From positions 124,001-188,000 of the forward strand of contig CAKSKG010000001.1 of NCBI GenBank assembly GCA_934464775.1: a stretch of DNA of 64,000 nt, in the 5' to 3' direction. Source of the stretch: an uncultured Oscillospiraceae bacterium. Lineage in GTDB: Bacteria; Bacillota; Clostridia; Oscillospirales; Ruminococcaceae. This document shows positions 16,908 through 24,433 of this stretch, in pieces; the stretch's first letter is position 1; every line of letters begins with the position of its first letter. A program made the position numbers and the translations under genes. Under the pieces are notes generated by a model. The model was not told where the DNA came from, searched no databases, and saw only the letters and a program-made list of their open reading frames with translations.

Positions 16908-17219
16908 TTAATACTTATTTGATTCTTTGCGGTCTATGTCGATCTCGGTGACAGTGCCGTCAGTCTTTTCGATTATCCATTTAAGGATATTGCCGCTCTC
17001 CTCGGTATGAACGAGAGAGCCCTGTCCGCCGATATCCGCTCCGAGATAAAATTTTACTGCATGAACGGGACATTCCTTGATGCATGAAGTGCAGCCCCAG
17101 CAGTCCTTGGGATATTTCATGACCGCCTTGTGCGCTTCAAGCTTTATAAGGCTTCCGGGACATACTATCGAACATTTTCCGCAGCCTACGCATTTTGTGC
17201 TGTCAATCATTATGCTCAT
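16908..17219 (-). CDS. aprB: Adenylylsulfate reductase beta subunit (ferredoxin-like)
   Basis: A 103-residue iron-sulfur protein with two [4Fe-4S] sets: C10, C13, C16, C20 and C40, C43, C46, C50. The order and spacing match AprB, the electron-transfer subunit of dissimilatory-type APS reductase. The protein is shorter than AprB of sulfate-reducing bacteria (about 150 residues) and keeps only a short tail after the clusters. The start overlaps the 3' end of the flavoprotein gene by 17 bp, which supports subunits of one complex. A generic ferredoxin is possible, but its place between aprA and cysD makes the AprB role likely. Electrons probably come from a cytoplasmic donor, because no Qmo membrane complex is seen here. 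Confidence 0.82.
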   Translation of the reverse strand: MSIMIDSTKCVGCGKCSIVCPGSLIKLEAHKAVMKYPKDCWGCTSCIKECPVHAVKFYLGADIGGQGSLVHTEESGNILKWIIEKTDGTVTEIDIDRKESNKY

Positions 17220-18885
17220 AGGTCTGTCCCTCCTTTACCAGCGGTCTTTTGATTATCTTTATCTCACCGTTTTCCAGCTTTGAATTGATGTAGCAGTTGA
17301 AGTTCTCATCATCACGCTGAGGGTGATCCAGATTCTCCGCAAAGCTGTGCCAGCGTGTTTCCTTTCTCGCTTTAAGATGTGCGATAAGGCTGCGGCACAC
17401 CACAAGTCTTTCCCTAAGCTCATAAATAAACATAAGCTCGTGGAAATCCTCCGCATGAAGCTCATCGGAGAGCTTCATCAGCTTGACGATCTTTTCATCG
17501 GCAAGCTCCAGCTGCTTTTCATTGAATCGGTAATTTGTCTTTATGCCGCCTGCATATTCGTCCATGACTGTCTGCATGGCTTCTTCAAGCTGTTCATATG
17601 TAAAGCGAACCGTTCTGTCCGAAAGATATTTTTCCGCTTCGGAAAGATGCTCCGCCGTTTCGCTTTCGGCAATTTCCGAAAGCTTTTTGTCTGCGGTATA
17701 TCCCGCAGCCGCAAGAGCAGCTATTTTTCCCTCGGCAAGAGCGCCCGTAACATATTTCTGGGGACATCCGCCGCTGACATCTCCCGCAGCATAAAGTCCC
17801 GTTACGGTGGTCTGTCTGTCGGTGTCAACCCAATATCCGCCTGCGGTATGACCGCCTACGATATAAGGCTCCGTGCCCTCGATCTCAACATTCTGCTGCG
17901 AAGGATTCTTTCCGCTTTCTATCCACTTGATAGTCTGTGAGGGCGCCATATTCAGATATGCTTTTAAGAGCGATTCGTCCTGCTCGGAAGTGATGCCCTC
18001 TGTGCGGAGATAGCACGGCCCTCTGCCCTCGATATTCTCCATAACGGTTCCGTAAACTCTCTGAGATGTGGTGATGCCGTATTTTGTCTCATATACCTCG
18101 CCGAGAGAATTTACCTGCTTTGCGCCGACTCCCTGTGCAAGAGTTCCCGTGGGAGCGATAGTGTCCTTGCAGCGGAGAGCAATGAATCTCATTTCAAGAG
18201 TTGTCATTTCGGCTCCCGCCTTTATTCCCATTGCATAGCCTGCGCCTGTGTTAAAGGGAGGATACCACATCTTATGACGGGAAAAGCCCGGATTGTTGGG
18301 CTTGTAAAGTCCTGCCGCACCGCCTGTTGCAACTATGACCGCCTTTGCTTCTATCGTATAGAAAACGCCGCTGTCTATCCCGAAGCCGAATGCTCCGTTA
18401 ACGGTATTGTCATGCACCGAAAGATCGGTGATGTTCACACGGTTCATAACGGTCACATTGGGGAGCTTGTTCACGGCTTCCGCAAGGATAGGCTTGATGT
18501 TCTCGCCGTTTATTTTAAGGTTTCGGTTGCCTCTGGTAACATATTTTCCGTTTTCGTCCTTCAGGATAACAAGTCCCAGCTTTTCAAGCTTCTCCGTGAC
18601 CTCGTTGAGAAGCTCCGACATTGTAAGGAGCAGGTCACCTCTTGCGATGCCCTCTGCATCCTTTTCGGCATATTCAACGTAATCATGGGGAGTTCTGCCC
18701 TCTGTGATGTAGGCATTCAGCGCATTTACGCCTGCCGCAAGACAGCCGCTTCGCTTGATCTGAGCCTTTTCGCAGATAAGCACCTTTGTATCGGGATAAT
18801 TTTCAGCGATAGTAAGCGCTGCATAGCAGCCTGACGTTCCGCCGCCTATTATCAAAATATCAGTTGTAAGCTTTTCGGATCTCAT
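17203..18885 (-). CDS. aprA: Adenylylsulfate reductase alpha subunit (flavoprotein)
   Basis: AprA is the FAD-containing subunit that reduces adenosine phosphosulfate to sulfite and AMP. The 560-residue protein belongs to the fumarate reductase/succinate dehydrogenase flavoprotein superfamily: the FAD-binding ILIIGGGTSGCYAA is near residue 11, ATGGAAGLY lies in the second FAD region, and GLYAAGDVSGGCP comes near the end of the FAD domain. The segment NNPGFSRHKMWYPPFNTGAGYAMGIKAGAEM is typical of AprA and not of fumarate reductases. It is shorter than AprA of sulfate-reducing bacteria (about 660). Context (cysDN, sulfite reductase) supports an assimilatory role. A GGAG site precedes the start. 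Confidence 0.87.
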   Translation of the reverse strand: MRSEKLTTDILIIGGGTSGCYAALTIAENYPDTKVLICEKAQIKRSGCLAAGVNALNAYITEGRTPHDYVEYAEKDAEGIARGDLLLTMSELLNEVTEKLEKLGLVILKDENGKYVTRGNRNLKINGENIKPILAEAVNKLPNVTVMNRVNITDLSVHDNTVNGAFGFGIDSGVFYTIEAKAVIVATGGAAGLYKPNNPGFSRHKMWYPPFNTGAGYAMGIKAGAEMTTLEMRFIALRCKDTIAPTGTLAQGVGAKQVNSLGEVYETKYGITTSQRVYGTVMENIEGRGPCYLRTEGITSEQDESLLKAYLNMAPSQTIKWIESGKNPSQQNVEIEGTEPYIVGGHTAGGYWVDTDRQTTVTGLYAAGDVSGGCPQKYVTGALAEGKIAALAAAGYTADKKLSEIAESETAEHLSEAEKYLSDRTVRFTYEQLEEAMQTVMDEYAGGIKTNYRFNEKQLELADEKIVKLMKLSDELHAEDFHELMFIYELRERLVVCRSLIAHLKARKETRWHSFAENLDHPQRDDENFNCYINSKLENGEIKIIKRPLVKEGQTYEHND

Positions 18886-18899
18886 ACTGCCATCTCCGT

Positions 18900-19811
18900 T
18901 TATTGCTGTAAATATTTTTTAATGGAATCAATGCAGTTCGCACCGTCCGCAGCTGCGGTTATAACCTGTCTGAGAGACTTTGTGCGAACATCACCTGCGG
19001 CAAAAATGCCCTTTGCAGATGTCACGCCGTCCTCTCCCGCAGCAATATATCCGTTATCATCAAGCTCGGCAATGCCTTTCAGCATATCGGTGTTGGGTAT
19101 GCTTCCGATCGCTGTGAACGAACCGCCGACGGGAAGTGTTTTTTCTTCGCCGTTTTGGATATACTTCACTGCCGTGAGCATATTGTCTCCGATAAATTCA
19201 ACAGGCACCGCATTGAGTATAAGGGTGATATTGGGTGTCTGCTTAACCTTTTCAACCAGCGCTTCATTTGCTCTGAAAGCGTCTCTGCGGTGGATAACAT
19301 ACACATTTTTCGCAATATCTGAAAGGAAAAGCGCATCGGAAAGCGCCGTATCTCCGCCGCCTATAACCGCTGTGTCCTTGTCCTTATAAAATGCTCCGTC
19401 GCATACGGCGCAGTAGGATATTCCCCTTGCGGAAAATTCATGCTCGCCCTTTATATTCAGCCTGCGGCGGTATGTTCCCGCAGCATAAACTATCGTTCTG
19501 CCCGAAAGCGTCTGTCCGTCCGCAAATTTTACGGTATAGCCGTTTTCATCGGGAATGATGCTTTCCGCCTCACCCTCGAAAAAATCAGCTCCGAGAGCCT
19601 CCGCATGGCTGCGGAATTTTTCTCCCAGATCATATCCGTTCTCGCCGAACATTCCCGGGTAATTATCCACCCTGCTGCTTTCGGCGATCTGACCCGTGCC
19701 CATATATTCCTTTTCGCAGACAACCGCATTCAGACACGCACGCTTTGCATATATTGCGGCGGAAAGTCCCGCAGGACCGCTGCCGATTATGATAACATCA
19801 TATAAATTCAT
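18900..19811 (-). CDS. trxB: Thioredoxin reductase
   Basis: A 303-residue flavoprotein that transfers electrons from NAD(P)H to thioredoxin. It has the FAD-binding GSGPAGLSAA near residue 10, the redox pair C134 and C137 in YCAVCDG, a second nucleotide-binding GGGDTALSDA, and the C-terminal FAAGDVR motif. The gene starts one base after the stop of the JAMM protease gene. Its place in the sulfur operon with a thioredoxin gene suggests it feeds reducing power to APS reduction or to recycling of persulfide intermediates. That role is inferred; a general thioredoxin reductase is also possible. Confidence 0.93.
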   Translation of the reverse strand: MNLYDVIIIGSGPAGLSAAIYAKRACLNAVVCEKEYMGTGQIAESSRVDNYPGMFGENGYDLGEKFRSHAEALGADFFEGEAESIIPDENGYTVKFADGQTLSGRTIVYAAGTYRRRLNIKGEHEFSARGISYCAVCDGAFYKDKDTAVIGGGDTALSDALFLSDIAKNVYVIHRRDAFRANEALVEKVKQTPNITLILNAVPVEFIGDNMLTAVKYIQNGEEKTLPVGGSFTAIGSIPNTDMLKGIAELDDNGYIAAGEDGVTSAKGIFAAGDVRTKSLRQVITAAADGANCIDSIKKYLQQ

Positions 19812-19812
19812 T

Positions 19813-20235
19813 TCAGTCCTCTATTACCAGTTCTTCCTTTTCCGAGGTTTTGGGGTCGCTGCCCGTTATCTTAAAGGAATTGAGAACGGGGTTTGCCCTG
19901 TCCATAAGAGAAAGGATCATATAGCTTGCCTTGCTGTCATGAGCAAGTCTCTTGTCCTCATCGGAGGGACGTGAGGGAGATTCGGGGTGAGAATGCCAGT
20001 TGCCCAGCAGTGTGATGCCCTTGCTTCTCATGTCCTTAACGGCTGCAAGCTGCTCCTTGGGGTCCATGGAAAAATGCTCATTGGAAGCGTCGATATTCGT
20101 AAGAAGATATACCTCGCTGACGGTTTTTCCGTTTTCGTCCAAAGTGCCTCCCAGCAGACCGCAGGCTTCGTTGGGAAGCTCCTTTTCCGCATGGGCAAGC
20201 ATTTTTTCATAATCAGATCTTTTAAGCTTTATCAT
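19813..20235 (-). CDS. JAMM/MPN+ metalloprotease (Mec/HcyD type)
   Basis: A 140-residue zinc protease of the JAMM family. The catalytic set is complete: E23, H81 and H83 in WHSHP, and S91 and D94 in PSDED. In bacteria, proteins of this type remove extra C-terminal residues or bound cysteine from ubiquitin-like sulfur carriers: Mec+ acts on CysO in Mycobacterium and HcyD acts on HcyS in Wolinella. Here it lies beside a carrier whose GG is followed by four more residues (21098-21310) and an E1-like enzyme (20241-21068), so the likely job is to trim that carrier. It could also release cysteine from a carrier adduct, but no cysteine-synthase-like partner is present. Confidence 0.86.
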   Translation of the reverse strand: MIKLKRSDYEKMLAHAEKELPNEACGLLGGTLDENGKTVSEVYLLTNIDASNEHFSMDPKEQLAAVKDMRSKGITLLGNWHSHPESPSRPSDEDKRLAHDSKASYMILSLMDRANPVLNSFKITGSDPKTSEKEELVIED

Positions 20236-20240
20236 TTCTA

Positions 20241-21068
20241 TCAGACCTCTTCATTGGTAAGATGAACGCCGTCGCATTCATGCTGCTCGTAATCTATAAG
20301 CTCTGTGATCGTGGGGTGATCTCCGCATACTGCGCAGCCCGATGTATTTGAGGGGAGCTTTACCTTGCGGAACTCCATTTTAAGTGCATCATATGTAAGC
20401 AGATAGCCTGTAAGAAGCTCACCCTGACCAATGATATACTTGATAGCCTCCATAGCCTGGAGCGAACCGATAACGCCGCCCATAGCTCCGATAACGCCTG
20501 CCTGCTTGCAGGTGGGAACTGCGTCCTTCGGAGGAGGATTCTTGAATACGCAGCGGTAGCAAGGTCCCTGTCCGGGAACGTATGTCATGAGCTGTCCCTT
20601 GAAGCGGATTATTCCTGCATGGGAGAAAGGCTTCTTAGCCATAACGCAGGCATCATTGATAAGGAACTTTGCAGGGAAATTGTCTGTGCCGTCGATGATA
20701 AAATCATAATCGGCGATAAGCTCCATGATATTTTCCGAAGTAACAAAGGTGCGGTATGTGTTGACCTTTACATCGGGATTTATTGCTTCCATAGTTTCCT
20801 TTGCCGACTGTACCTTTGCCTTGCCGATATCGGCTGTGGAATGGATTATCTGGCGCTGGAGGTTGGAAAGATCGACCTCGTCCGCATCGGCGATGCCAAT
20901 AGTTCCGACGCCTGCCGCAGCAAGATACATTGCCGCAGGAGCGCCCAGTCCGCCTGCTCCGATAATAAGCACCTTGGCATTAAGAAGCTTCTTCTGACCC
21001 TTTGCGCCCACTTCTTTTAATATGATATGACGTGAATAACGTTCAAGCTGTTCATTTGTAAAAGCCAT
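20241..21068 (-). CDS. E1-like adenylyltransferase ThiF/MoeB/HcyF family
   Basis: This enzyme adenylates the C-terminal glycine of a ubiquitin-like sulfur carrier so that sulfur can be added. The 275-residue protein has the ATP-binding GAGGLGAPAA (from about residue 37), R72 in the LQRQI motif, two Cys pairs that hold zinc (C170/C173 and C245/C248) and C187 in the PTC motif, the usual position of the conserved catalytic Cys. There is no rhodanese domain, so sulfur must come from another protein, perhaps the TusA-like gene upstream. Neighbours are the carrier and the JAMM protease. A thiamine or molybdopterin role cannot be excluded by sequence alone, but no thi or moa genes are nearby. Confidence 0.9.
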   Translation of the reverse strand: MAFTNEQLERYSRHIILKEVGAKGQKKLLNAKVLIIGAGGLGAPAAMYLAAAGVGTIGIADADEVDLSNLQRQIIHSTADIGKAKVQSAKETMEAINPDVKVNTYRTFVTSENIMELIADYDFIIDGTDNFPAKFLINDACVMAKKPFSHAGIIRFKGQLMTYVPGQGPCYRCVFKNPPPKDAVPTCKQAGVIGAMGGVIGSLQAMEAIKYIIGQGELLTGYLLTYDALKMEFRKVKLPSNTSGCAVCGDHPTITELIDYEQHECDGVHLTNEEV

Positions 21069-21097
21069 TGCTATCGCTCCTTCCCTGATGTTTATTT

Positions 21098-21310
21098 TCA
21101 GTCCTTAACTGCTCCGCCGCCCATGAAATAAAGGAACTCAACATTGTCGCCGTCCTTTAAGGCTGTATCGAAAGCGTCCTTGGCTACAAACTCATCGTTA
21201 AGGCTTACCGTAACATACTCGGGTGTCTCAACATTTTCAAGAGCGATAAGCTCGTTTACCGTAAGACCGTCCTTGTATTCCTTTTTCTCTCCTGCAACTG
21301 TGATAATCAT
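21098..21310 (-). CDS. ThiS/MoaD-like sulfur carrier with capped C-terminus
   Basis: A 70-residue beta-grasp protein. The core (VAGEKKEYKDGLTVNELI, then VSLNDEFV and LKDGDNVEFLYFMGGG) is ThiS-like. Active carriers must end in Gly-Gly, but this one continues: G64-G65-G66 is followed by Ala-Val-Lys-Asp. The protein would therefore be inactive until the last four residues are removed, which fits the JAMM protease two genes downstream. Capped carriers of this kind are known for HcyS of Wolinella (homocysteine synthesis). The start has a good AAGGAG site. The likely product is a protein thiocarboxylate that donates sulfide to MetY. Confidence 0.87.
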   Translation of the reverse strand: MIITVAGEKKEYKDGLTVNELIALENVETPEYVTVSLNDEFVAKDAFDTALKDGDNVEFLYFMGGGAVKD

Positions 21311-21334
21311 GGCTAAAACTCCTTATATTATATA

Positions 21335-21649
21335 TTATTTCAAATTATTGATCTTTTCTTCGATCTCCGCTTTTTTAGCGGCGCCTGTGATCCTGTCTGC
21401 CTCTTCGCCGTTTTTAAAGAATACCAGCGTGGGAACGGAACGGACCTCATATTTTTCCGCCAGCTCCGAGTCAAAGTTTATATTCACCTTGACAAACTTA
21501 ACGTCGGTGTTTTCTTCCTCCAGCTGTGCGATAACGGGTGACATTCTCTTGCAGGGAATGCATGAATCGGAATAAAAATCCGCAACCGCAAAGCCTGCAT
21601 AGCCTGTTACTTCTGTGCCGAAGCTGTCTTTGTCAACTCTGAGAGCCAT
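21335..21649 (-). CDS. Thioredoxin (CIPC active site)
   Basis: A 104-residue thioredoxin-fold protein. The redox site is C30-I-P-C33, not the usual CGPC, and the cis-proline motif SVPTL is present. The change of Gly to Ile should alter redox potential or partner choice. An in-frame GTG lies nine bases upstream inside the tusA-like stop region; ATG 21649, directly after that stop, is preferred. It lies in the sulfur operon with trxB, so it is probably the electron donor for APS reductase or for resolving persulfides on the sulfur relay. Both roles are inference. Confidence 0.88.
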   Translation of the reverse strand: MALRVDKDSFGTEVTGYAGFAVADFYSDSCIPCKRMSPVIAQLEEENTDVKFVKVNINFDSELAEKYEVRSVPTLVFFKNGEEADRITGAAKKAEIEEKINNLK

Positions 21650-21650
21650 A

Positions 21651-21896
21651 TCAGTCACCGACCTTTTCTACGATAAGATCATAAGTGCCGTCCTCATTGT
21701 CGATGAGCTTCAGTATCTTGTGACCCTCTTCCTTGATGCTTCTGGGGACGTTCTGAACAGGCTCTCCGTCATTCATTCTGACAGAGAGTATCTGTCCCTC
21801 GTCCAGCTCCTCAAGAGCGACCTTTGCCTTTACGAATGTTGTGGGGCAAACCACATCGGTGATATCAACCGTATCGTCTATCTTAAATTCAGCCAT
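21651..21896 (-). CDS. TusA-family sulfurtransferase
   Basis: An 81-residue protein of the TusA (SirA) fold. The active Cys is C17 in the VVCPTTFVKAK motif, matching the family CPxxxxxAK signature. TusA proteins carry persulfide sulfur between enzymes. It lies between the sulfite reductase and the carrier genes, which suggests that it hands sulfur from reduction to the thiocarboxylate carrier. A GGAGG site precedes ATG 21896, and the start overlaps the sulfite reductase gene by eight bases, so translation is coupled. A longer upstream frame exists but is not supported. Confidence 0.88.
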   Translation of the reverse strand: MAEFKIDDTVDITDVVCPTTFVKAKVALEELDEGQILSVRMNDGEPVQNVPRSIKEEGHKILKLIDNEDGTYDLIVEKVGD

Positions 21897-22752
21897 TGTT
21901 GTAAACCTCCAGTATTCTTTCCTTGAACTTGTCATAGCCCACACGGTCAAGTGTGAACTTGAAGCGTTCACCTGCCTTTGCATTTTCTGCAAAGAATTCA
22001 ATTGCCGCATCGCATACCTTCATCAGCTTATCCTTATCCTCGATAAAGGGAATGACTGCCTCGCCCTTGTTGATGTGGTTTCCGAACAGTCCTCCGAAGG
22101 ATACGATATAGCCGTGGATCTCGTCCCATGCATCTGCGGGACATGACTTGCAGCAGCGTCCGCAGAAATTGCACTTTGACTCATCTACGATGATCTTTCC
22201 GTCTGTCATTGTCAGCGCATTTGTGCGGCAAGCCTTTACGCAGACTCCGCAGCCTATGCAGGCGTCCTCTTTCCAGGTTGCCTTTATTCCGCCCTTTATG
22301 CCGAGGTCATTTTCCTCTGCTTTAAGGCAGTTGTTCTGGCAGCCTGTGATTCCGAACTTGAACTTATGGGGAAGCTCTCTGGCAAAATATCTGTCATCAA
22401 GCTCCTTTGCAAGCTCGTATGTATCTATGCAGCCGCTGGGACAGATAGCATTGCCCTGACAGGCTGTGACTGTTCTTACTCTCGGTCCGCATACGCCGGG
22501 TTCAACATCGCCCTCGGCAAGTGCATTCTTTACCTCGTCGATATCATCAAGCTTGATAAAGGGTATCTCAACGCTCTGACGGGAAGTAAGATGAACATGA
22601 CCCTCGCCGTACTTTTCGCTTACTTCTGCTATTTTTGCAAGCTGCTTTGCGGTAAGATTGCCGCCCACAACTCTGAGTCTGAGGGAAAAATTGTTCTTCT
22701 GCTTCTGGCGCATAAAGCCGCCCTTTTTGAGTGTTGCATAATCTACTGCCAT
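21889..22752 (-). CDS. Small siroheme sulfite reductase with ferredoxin domain
   Basis: A 287-residue enzyme of the nitrite/sulfite reductase superfamily. The N-terminal ferredoxin-like half-domain (about 20-85) precedes the siroheme-[4Fe-4S] ligands C98, C104, C138 and C142 (CX5C and CX3C). Two extra ferredoxin clusters are inserted at C165-C175 and C194-C204. This single-chain compact form resembles AsrC-like and small Fsr-type reductases, about half the length of CysI, and reduces sulfite to sulfide with electrons from ferredoxin. The place in the operon between metY and the sulfur relay fits. Siroheme genes (24434-27854) lie just beyond. The enzyme could also act on nitrite, but context points to sulfite. 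Confidence 0.88.
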   Translation of the reverse strand: MAVDYATLKKGGFMRQKQKNNFSLRLRVVGGNLTAKQLAKIAEVSEKYGEGHVHLTSRQSVEIPFIKLDDIDEVKNALAEGDVEPGVCGPRVRTVTACQGNAICPSGCIDTYELAKELDDRYFARELPHKFKFGITGCQNNCLKAEENDLGIKGGIKATWKEDACIGCGVCVKACRTNALTMTDGKIIVDESKCNFCGRCCKSCPADAWDEIHGYIVSFGGLFGNHINKGEAVIPFIEDKDKLMKVCDAAIEFFAENAKAGERFKFTLDRVGYDKFKERILEVYNNG

Positions 22753-22753
22753 T

Positions 22754-23986
22754 TTATTCTTCCTCCATATTTTTTATAGCCTGTGCAAAATCGGCTGTCA
22801 GATCTTCGATATCCTCTATACCGACGCTTATTCTTACAGTATCGTCATATACTCCCGCATCTGCCTTTGCCGCTTCATCGCTGTGAGCAAAAAGCGTTCC
22901 CGACGGGTGTATTACCAGTGTTCTTACGTCTCCGATGTTCGATGCCACCGCAGCATATTTAAGTGAATTTATAAGCTTGAAGGCTCTTTCCCTGCTGCCC
23001 GTTCTTATTGTAAGTATCGCTCCGCCTTTTCCGCCGAACTGGGACTTTACAAGCTCATAATAGGGATTTGATCTCAGTCCGGGATAATTCACCGTTATGC
23101 CGTCCTGTGTTTCAAGGAACTCCGCCAGCGCCTGCGCATTGGAACAAAGTCTTTCCATTCGCAGTCCCAGCGTTTCAAGTCCCAGAGCATTCAGGAAAGA
23201 TGTATTGGGCGAAACGCAGGTTCCCATGTTTCTCCATATGCCGTTTCTCAGCTTTGCGATGTATGCGAAGCTGCCGAACTTGCTCCATTTTTTCATTGCG
23301 GGGTGCTTGTCTCCCCACTTGAATTTTCCGCTGTCGGTTATCATGCCGCTTATGGCGTTGCTGCTGCCGTTTATATATTTCGATGTGGAATGGACAACGA
23401 TATCCGCTCCCAGATCTATAGGATTGCAAAGATAGGGCGTAGCGGTTGTGCTGTCGATTATCAGCGGCAGACCGTATGAATGAACAGCCTCGGAAAATGC
23501 TTTAAGATCAACAACATTCAGCTTTGGATTTCCGATAAGCTCCGCAAAAACAGCCTTTGTCTTATCCGTGACAGCTCCCGCAAGCGCTTCCGCCGTTGCA
23601 TCGTTTATATACACGGTCTTTATTCCGAAAGCTTCAAGATCCTCAAAAAGATCAAGGCTTCCGCCGTAAAGAGCGCTGCTTGCAACGATCTCGTCGCCCG
23701 ATTCAAGAATGTTTATCAGCGACATTGTGACCGCCGCCATTCCCGAGCTGCACGCTATCGAAGCGATGCCGTGTTCAAGAGCCGTTATCCTGTTTTCAAA
23801 AGAAGCTGTTGTAGGATTGCTTATTCTGGTATATGCATAACCCGCAGCTTTATTATTAAATATTTTTTCCAGTTTTTCAGCCGATCCGTGCGCATATGCA
23901 TTGACGTTGTAAACAGGAACAAGAGTTGCTCCCGTTTCCTTGTCTCCGGTGAACGAATCGTGAAGAAGTGCTGTGTTGAATTTCAT
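22754..23986 (-). CDS. metY: O-acetylhomoserine sulfhydrylase
   Basis: MetY joins sulfide, or sulfur from a thiocarboxylate carrier, to O-acetyl-L-homoserine to give homocysteine. The 410-residue PLP enzyme belongs to the Cys/Met metabolism family: YAYTRISNPTT binds substrate, SSGMAA is the phosphate loop region, and the PLP lysine is K203 in HSTSKYINGSSNAI. It heads the 12-gene operon, with the sulfite reductase one base downstream. Start choice: an open frame extends 54 bases upstream into the mobile element, beginning MVFRGD, but these residues are element sequence, and MKFNTALLHDSF is the normal N-terminus. Family members with close sequence can act on cystathionine, but the operon favours sulfhydrylation. 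Confidence 0.9.
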   Translation of the reverse strand: MKFNTALLHDSFTGDKETGATLVPVYNVNAYAHGSAEKLEKIFNNKAAGYAYTRISNPTTASFENRITALEHGIASIACSSGMAAVTMSLINILESGDEIVASSALYGGSLDLFEDLEAFGIKTVYINDATAEALAGAVTDKTKAVFAELIGNPKLNVVDLKAFSEAVHSYGLPLIIDSTTATPYLCNPIDLGADIVVHSTSKYINGSSNAISGMITDSGKFKWGDKHPAMKKWSKFGSFAYIAKLRNGIWRNMGTCVSPNTSFLNALGLETLGLRMERLCSNAQALAEFLETQDGITVNYPGLRSNPYYELVKSQFGGKGGAILTIRTGSRERAFKLINSLKYAAVASNIGDVRTLVIHPSGTLFAHSDEAAKADAGVYDDTVRISVGIEDIEDLTADFAQAIKNMEEE

Positions 23987-24021
23987 TTCGCAGCGCCTGA
24001 CTTTCGTGTTTAATGATTTAA

Positions 24022-24193
24022 GGTCACCTCTAAAAACCACCGGCTAAAGCCTTAGTACCTCATCTGCTTGCAGATTTTCCGTCATCTTGCACATAAATTT
24101 CTTGACATACGGCAGTATGCCTGCGAAATTTCTATACAATCTGACGAAAAATCTGACTGCGCATCTGAGGCACTATGGTTTTTAGAGGCGACC
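24022..24193 (-). mobile_element. Palindromic MITE family A, copy 3 (leader of the sulfur operon)
   Basis: A 172-bp copy flanked by TTAA on both sides (24018-24021 and 24194-24197). It lies between the sulfur operon promoter and the metY start codon, so its hairpin is part of the 5' leader. It is nearly identical to copies 2 and 5. Confidence 0.9.
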
Positions 24194-24205
24194 TTAAGTA
24201 TTATT

Positions 24206-24271
24206 CCTATTGATTTGGTGTGCTTTACCAATGATTTGATTATATACCTAAAATCATATTAAGTCAATAGG
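24206..24271 (-). promoter_or_regulatory. Inverted CCTATTGA motifs at the sulfur operon promoter
   Basis: CCTATTGA lies on the minus strand at 24264-24271, covering the -35 box, and on the plus strand at 24206-24213, about 20 bp past the start site. The same motif covers the -35 of the sulfate transporter promoter (31905-31912). It is a candidate operator for a cysteine-responsive regulator, possibly of the Rrf2/CymR type, but that assignment is inference. Confidence 0.5.
24239..24267 (-). promoter_or_regulatory. Promoter of the metY-cysN sulfur operon
   Basis: On the minus strand TTGACT (24262-24267) and TATAAT (24239-24244) are 17 bp apart. The start would be near 24232, so the leader, including mobile element copy 3, is about 245 nt. 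Confidence 0.82.
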
Positions 24272-24372
24272 TTTAATCTACATTCTAACAATCTGCCAGT
24301 AAAAAATGAAAATCCGACAATTTTTTCGGTGTATATGACTAAATAATATTCAAAATTGTTAAAAGTATAACA

Positions 24373-24412
24373 AAAATGCACGTCGATATCACTTTCATGA
24401 CGTGCATTTTCT
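24373..24412 (-). terminator. Terminator after the tetrapyrrole operon
   Basis: AAAATGCACGTC pairs with GACGTGCATTTT around a 14-base loop, with T residues following on the minus strand. Confidence 0.82.
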
Positions 24413-24433
24413 TATTATGCTGTTATTATAATG

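Noticed and set aside
24022..24040. Start codon at 24040 extending metY to 428 residues
   Set aside because: The extra residues come from the element end (MVFRGD), recur at other copies, and lack a ribosome site; MKFNTALLHDSF at 23986 is the family N-terminus.
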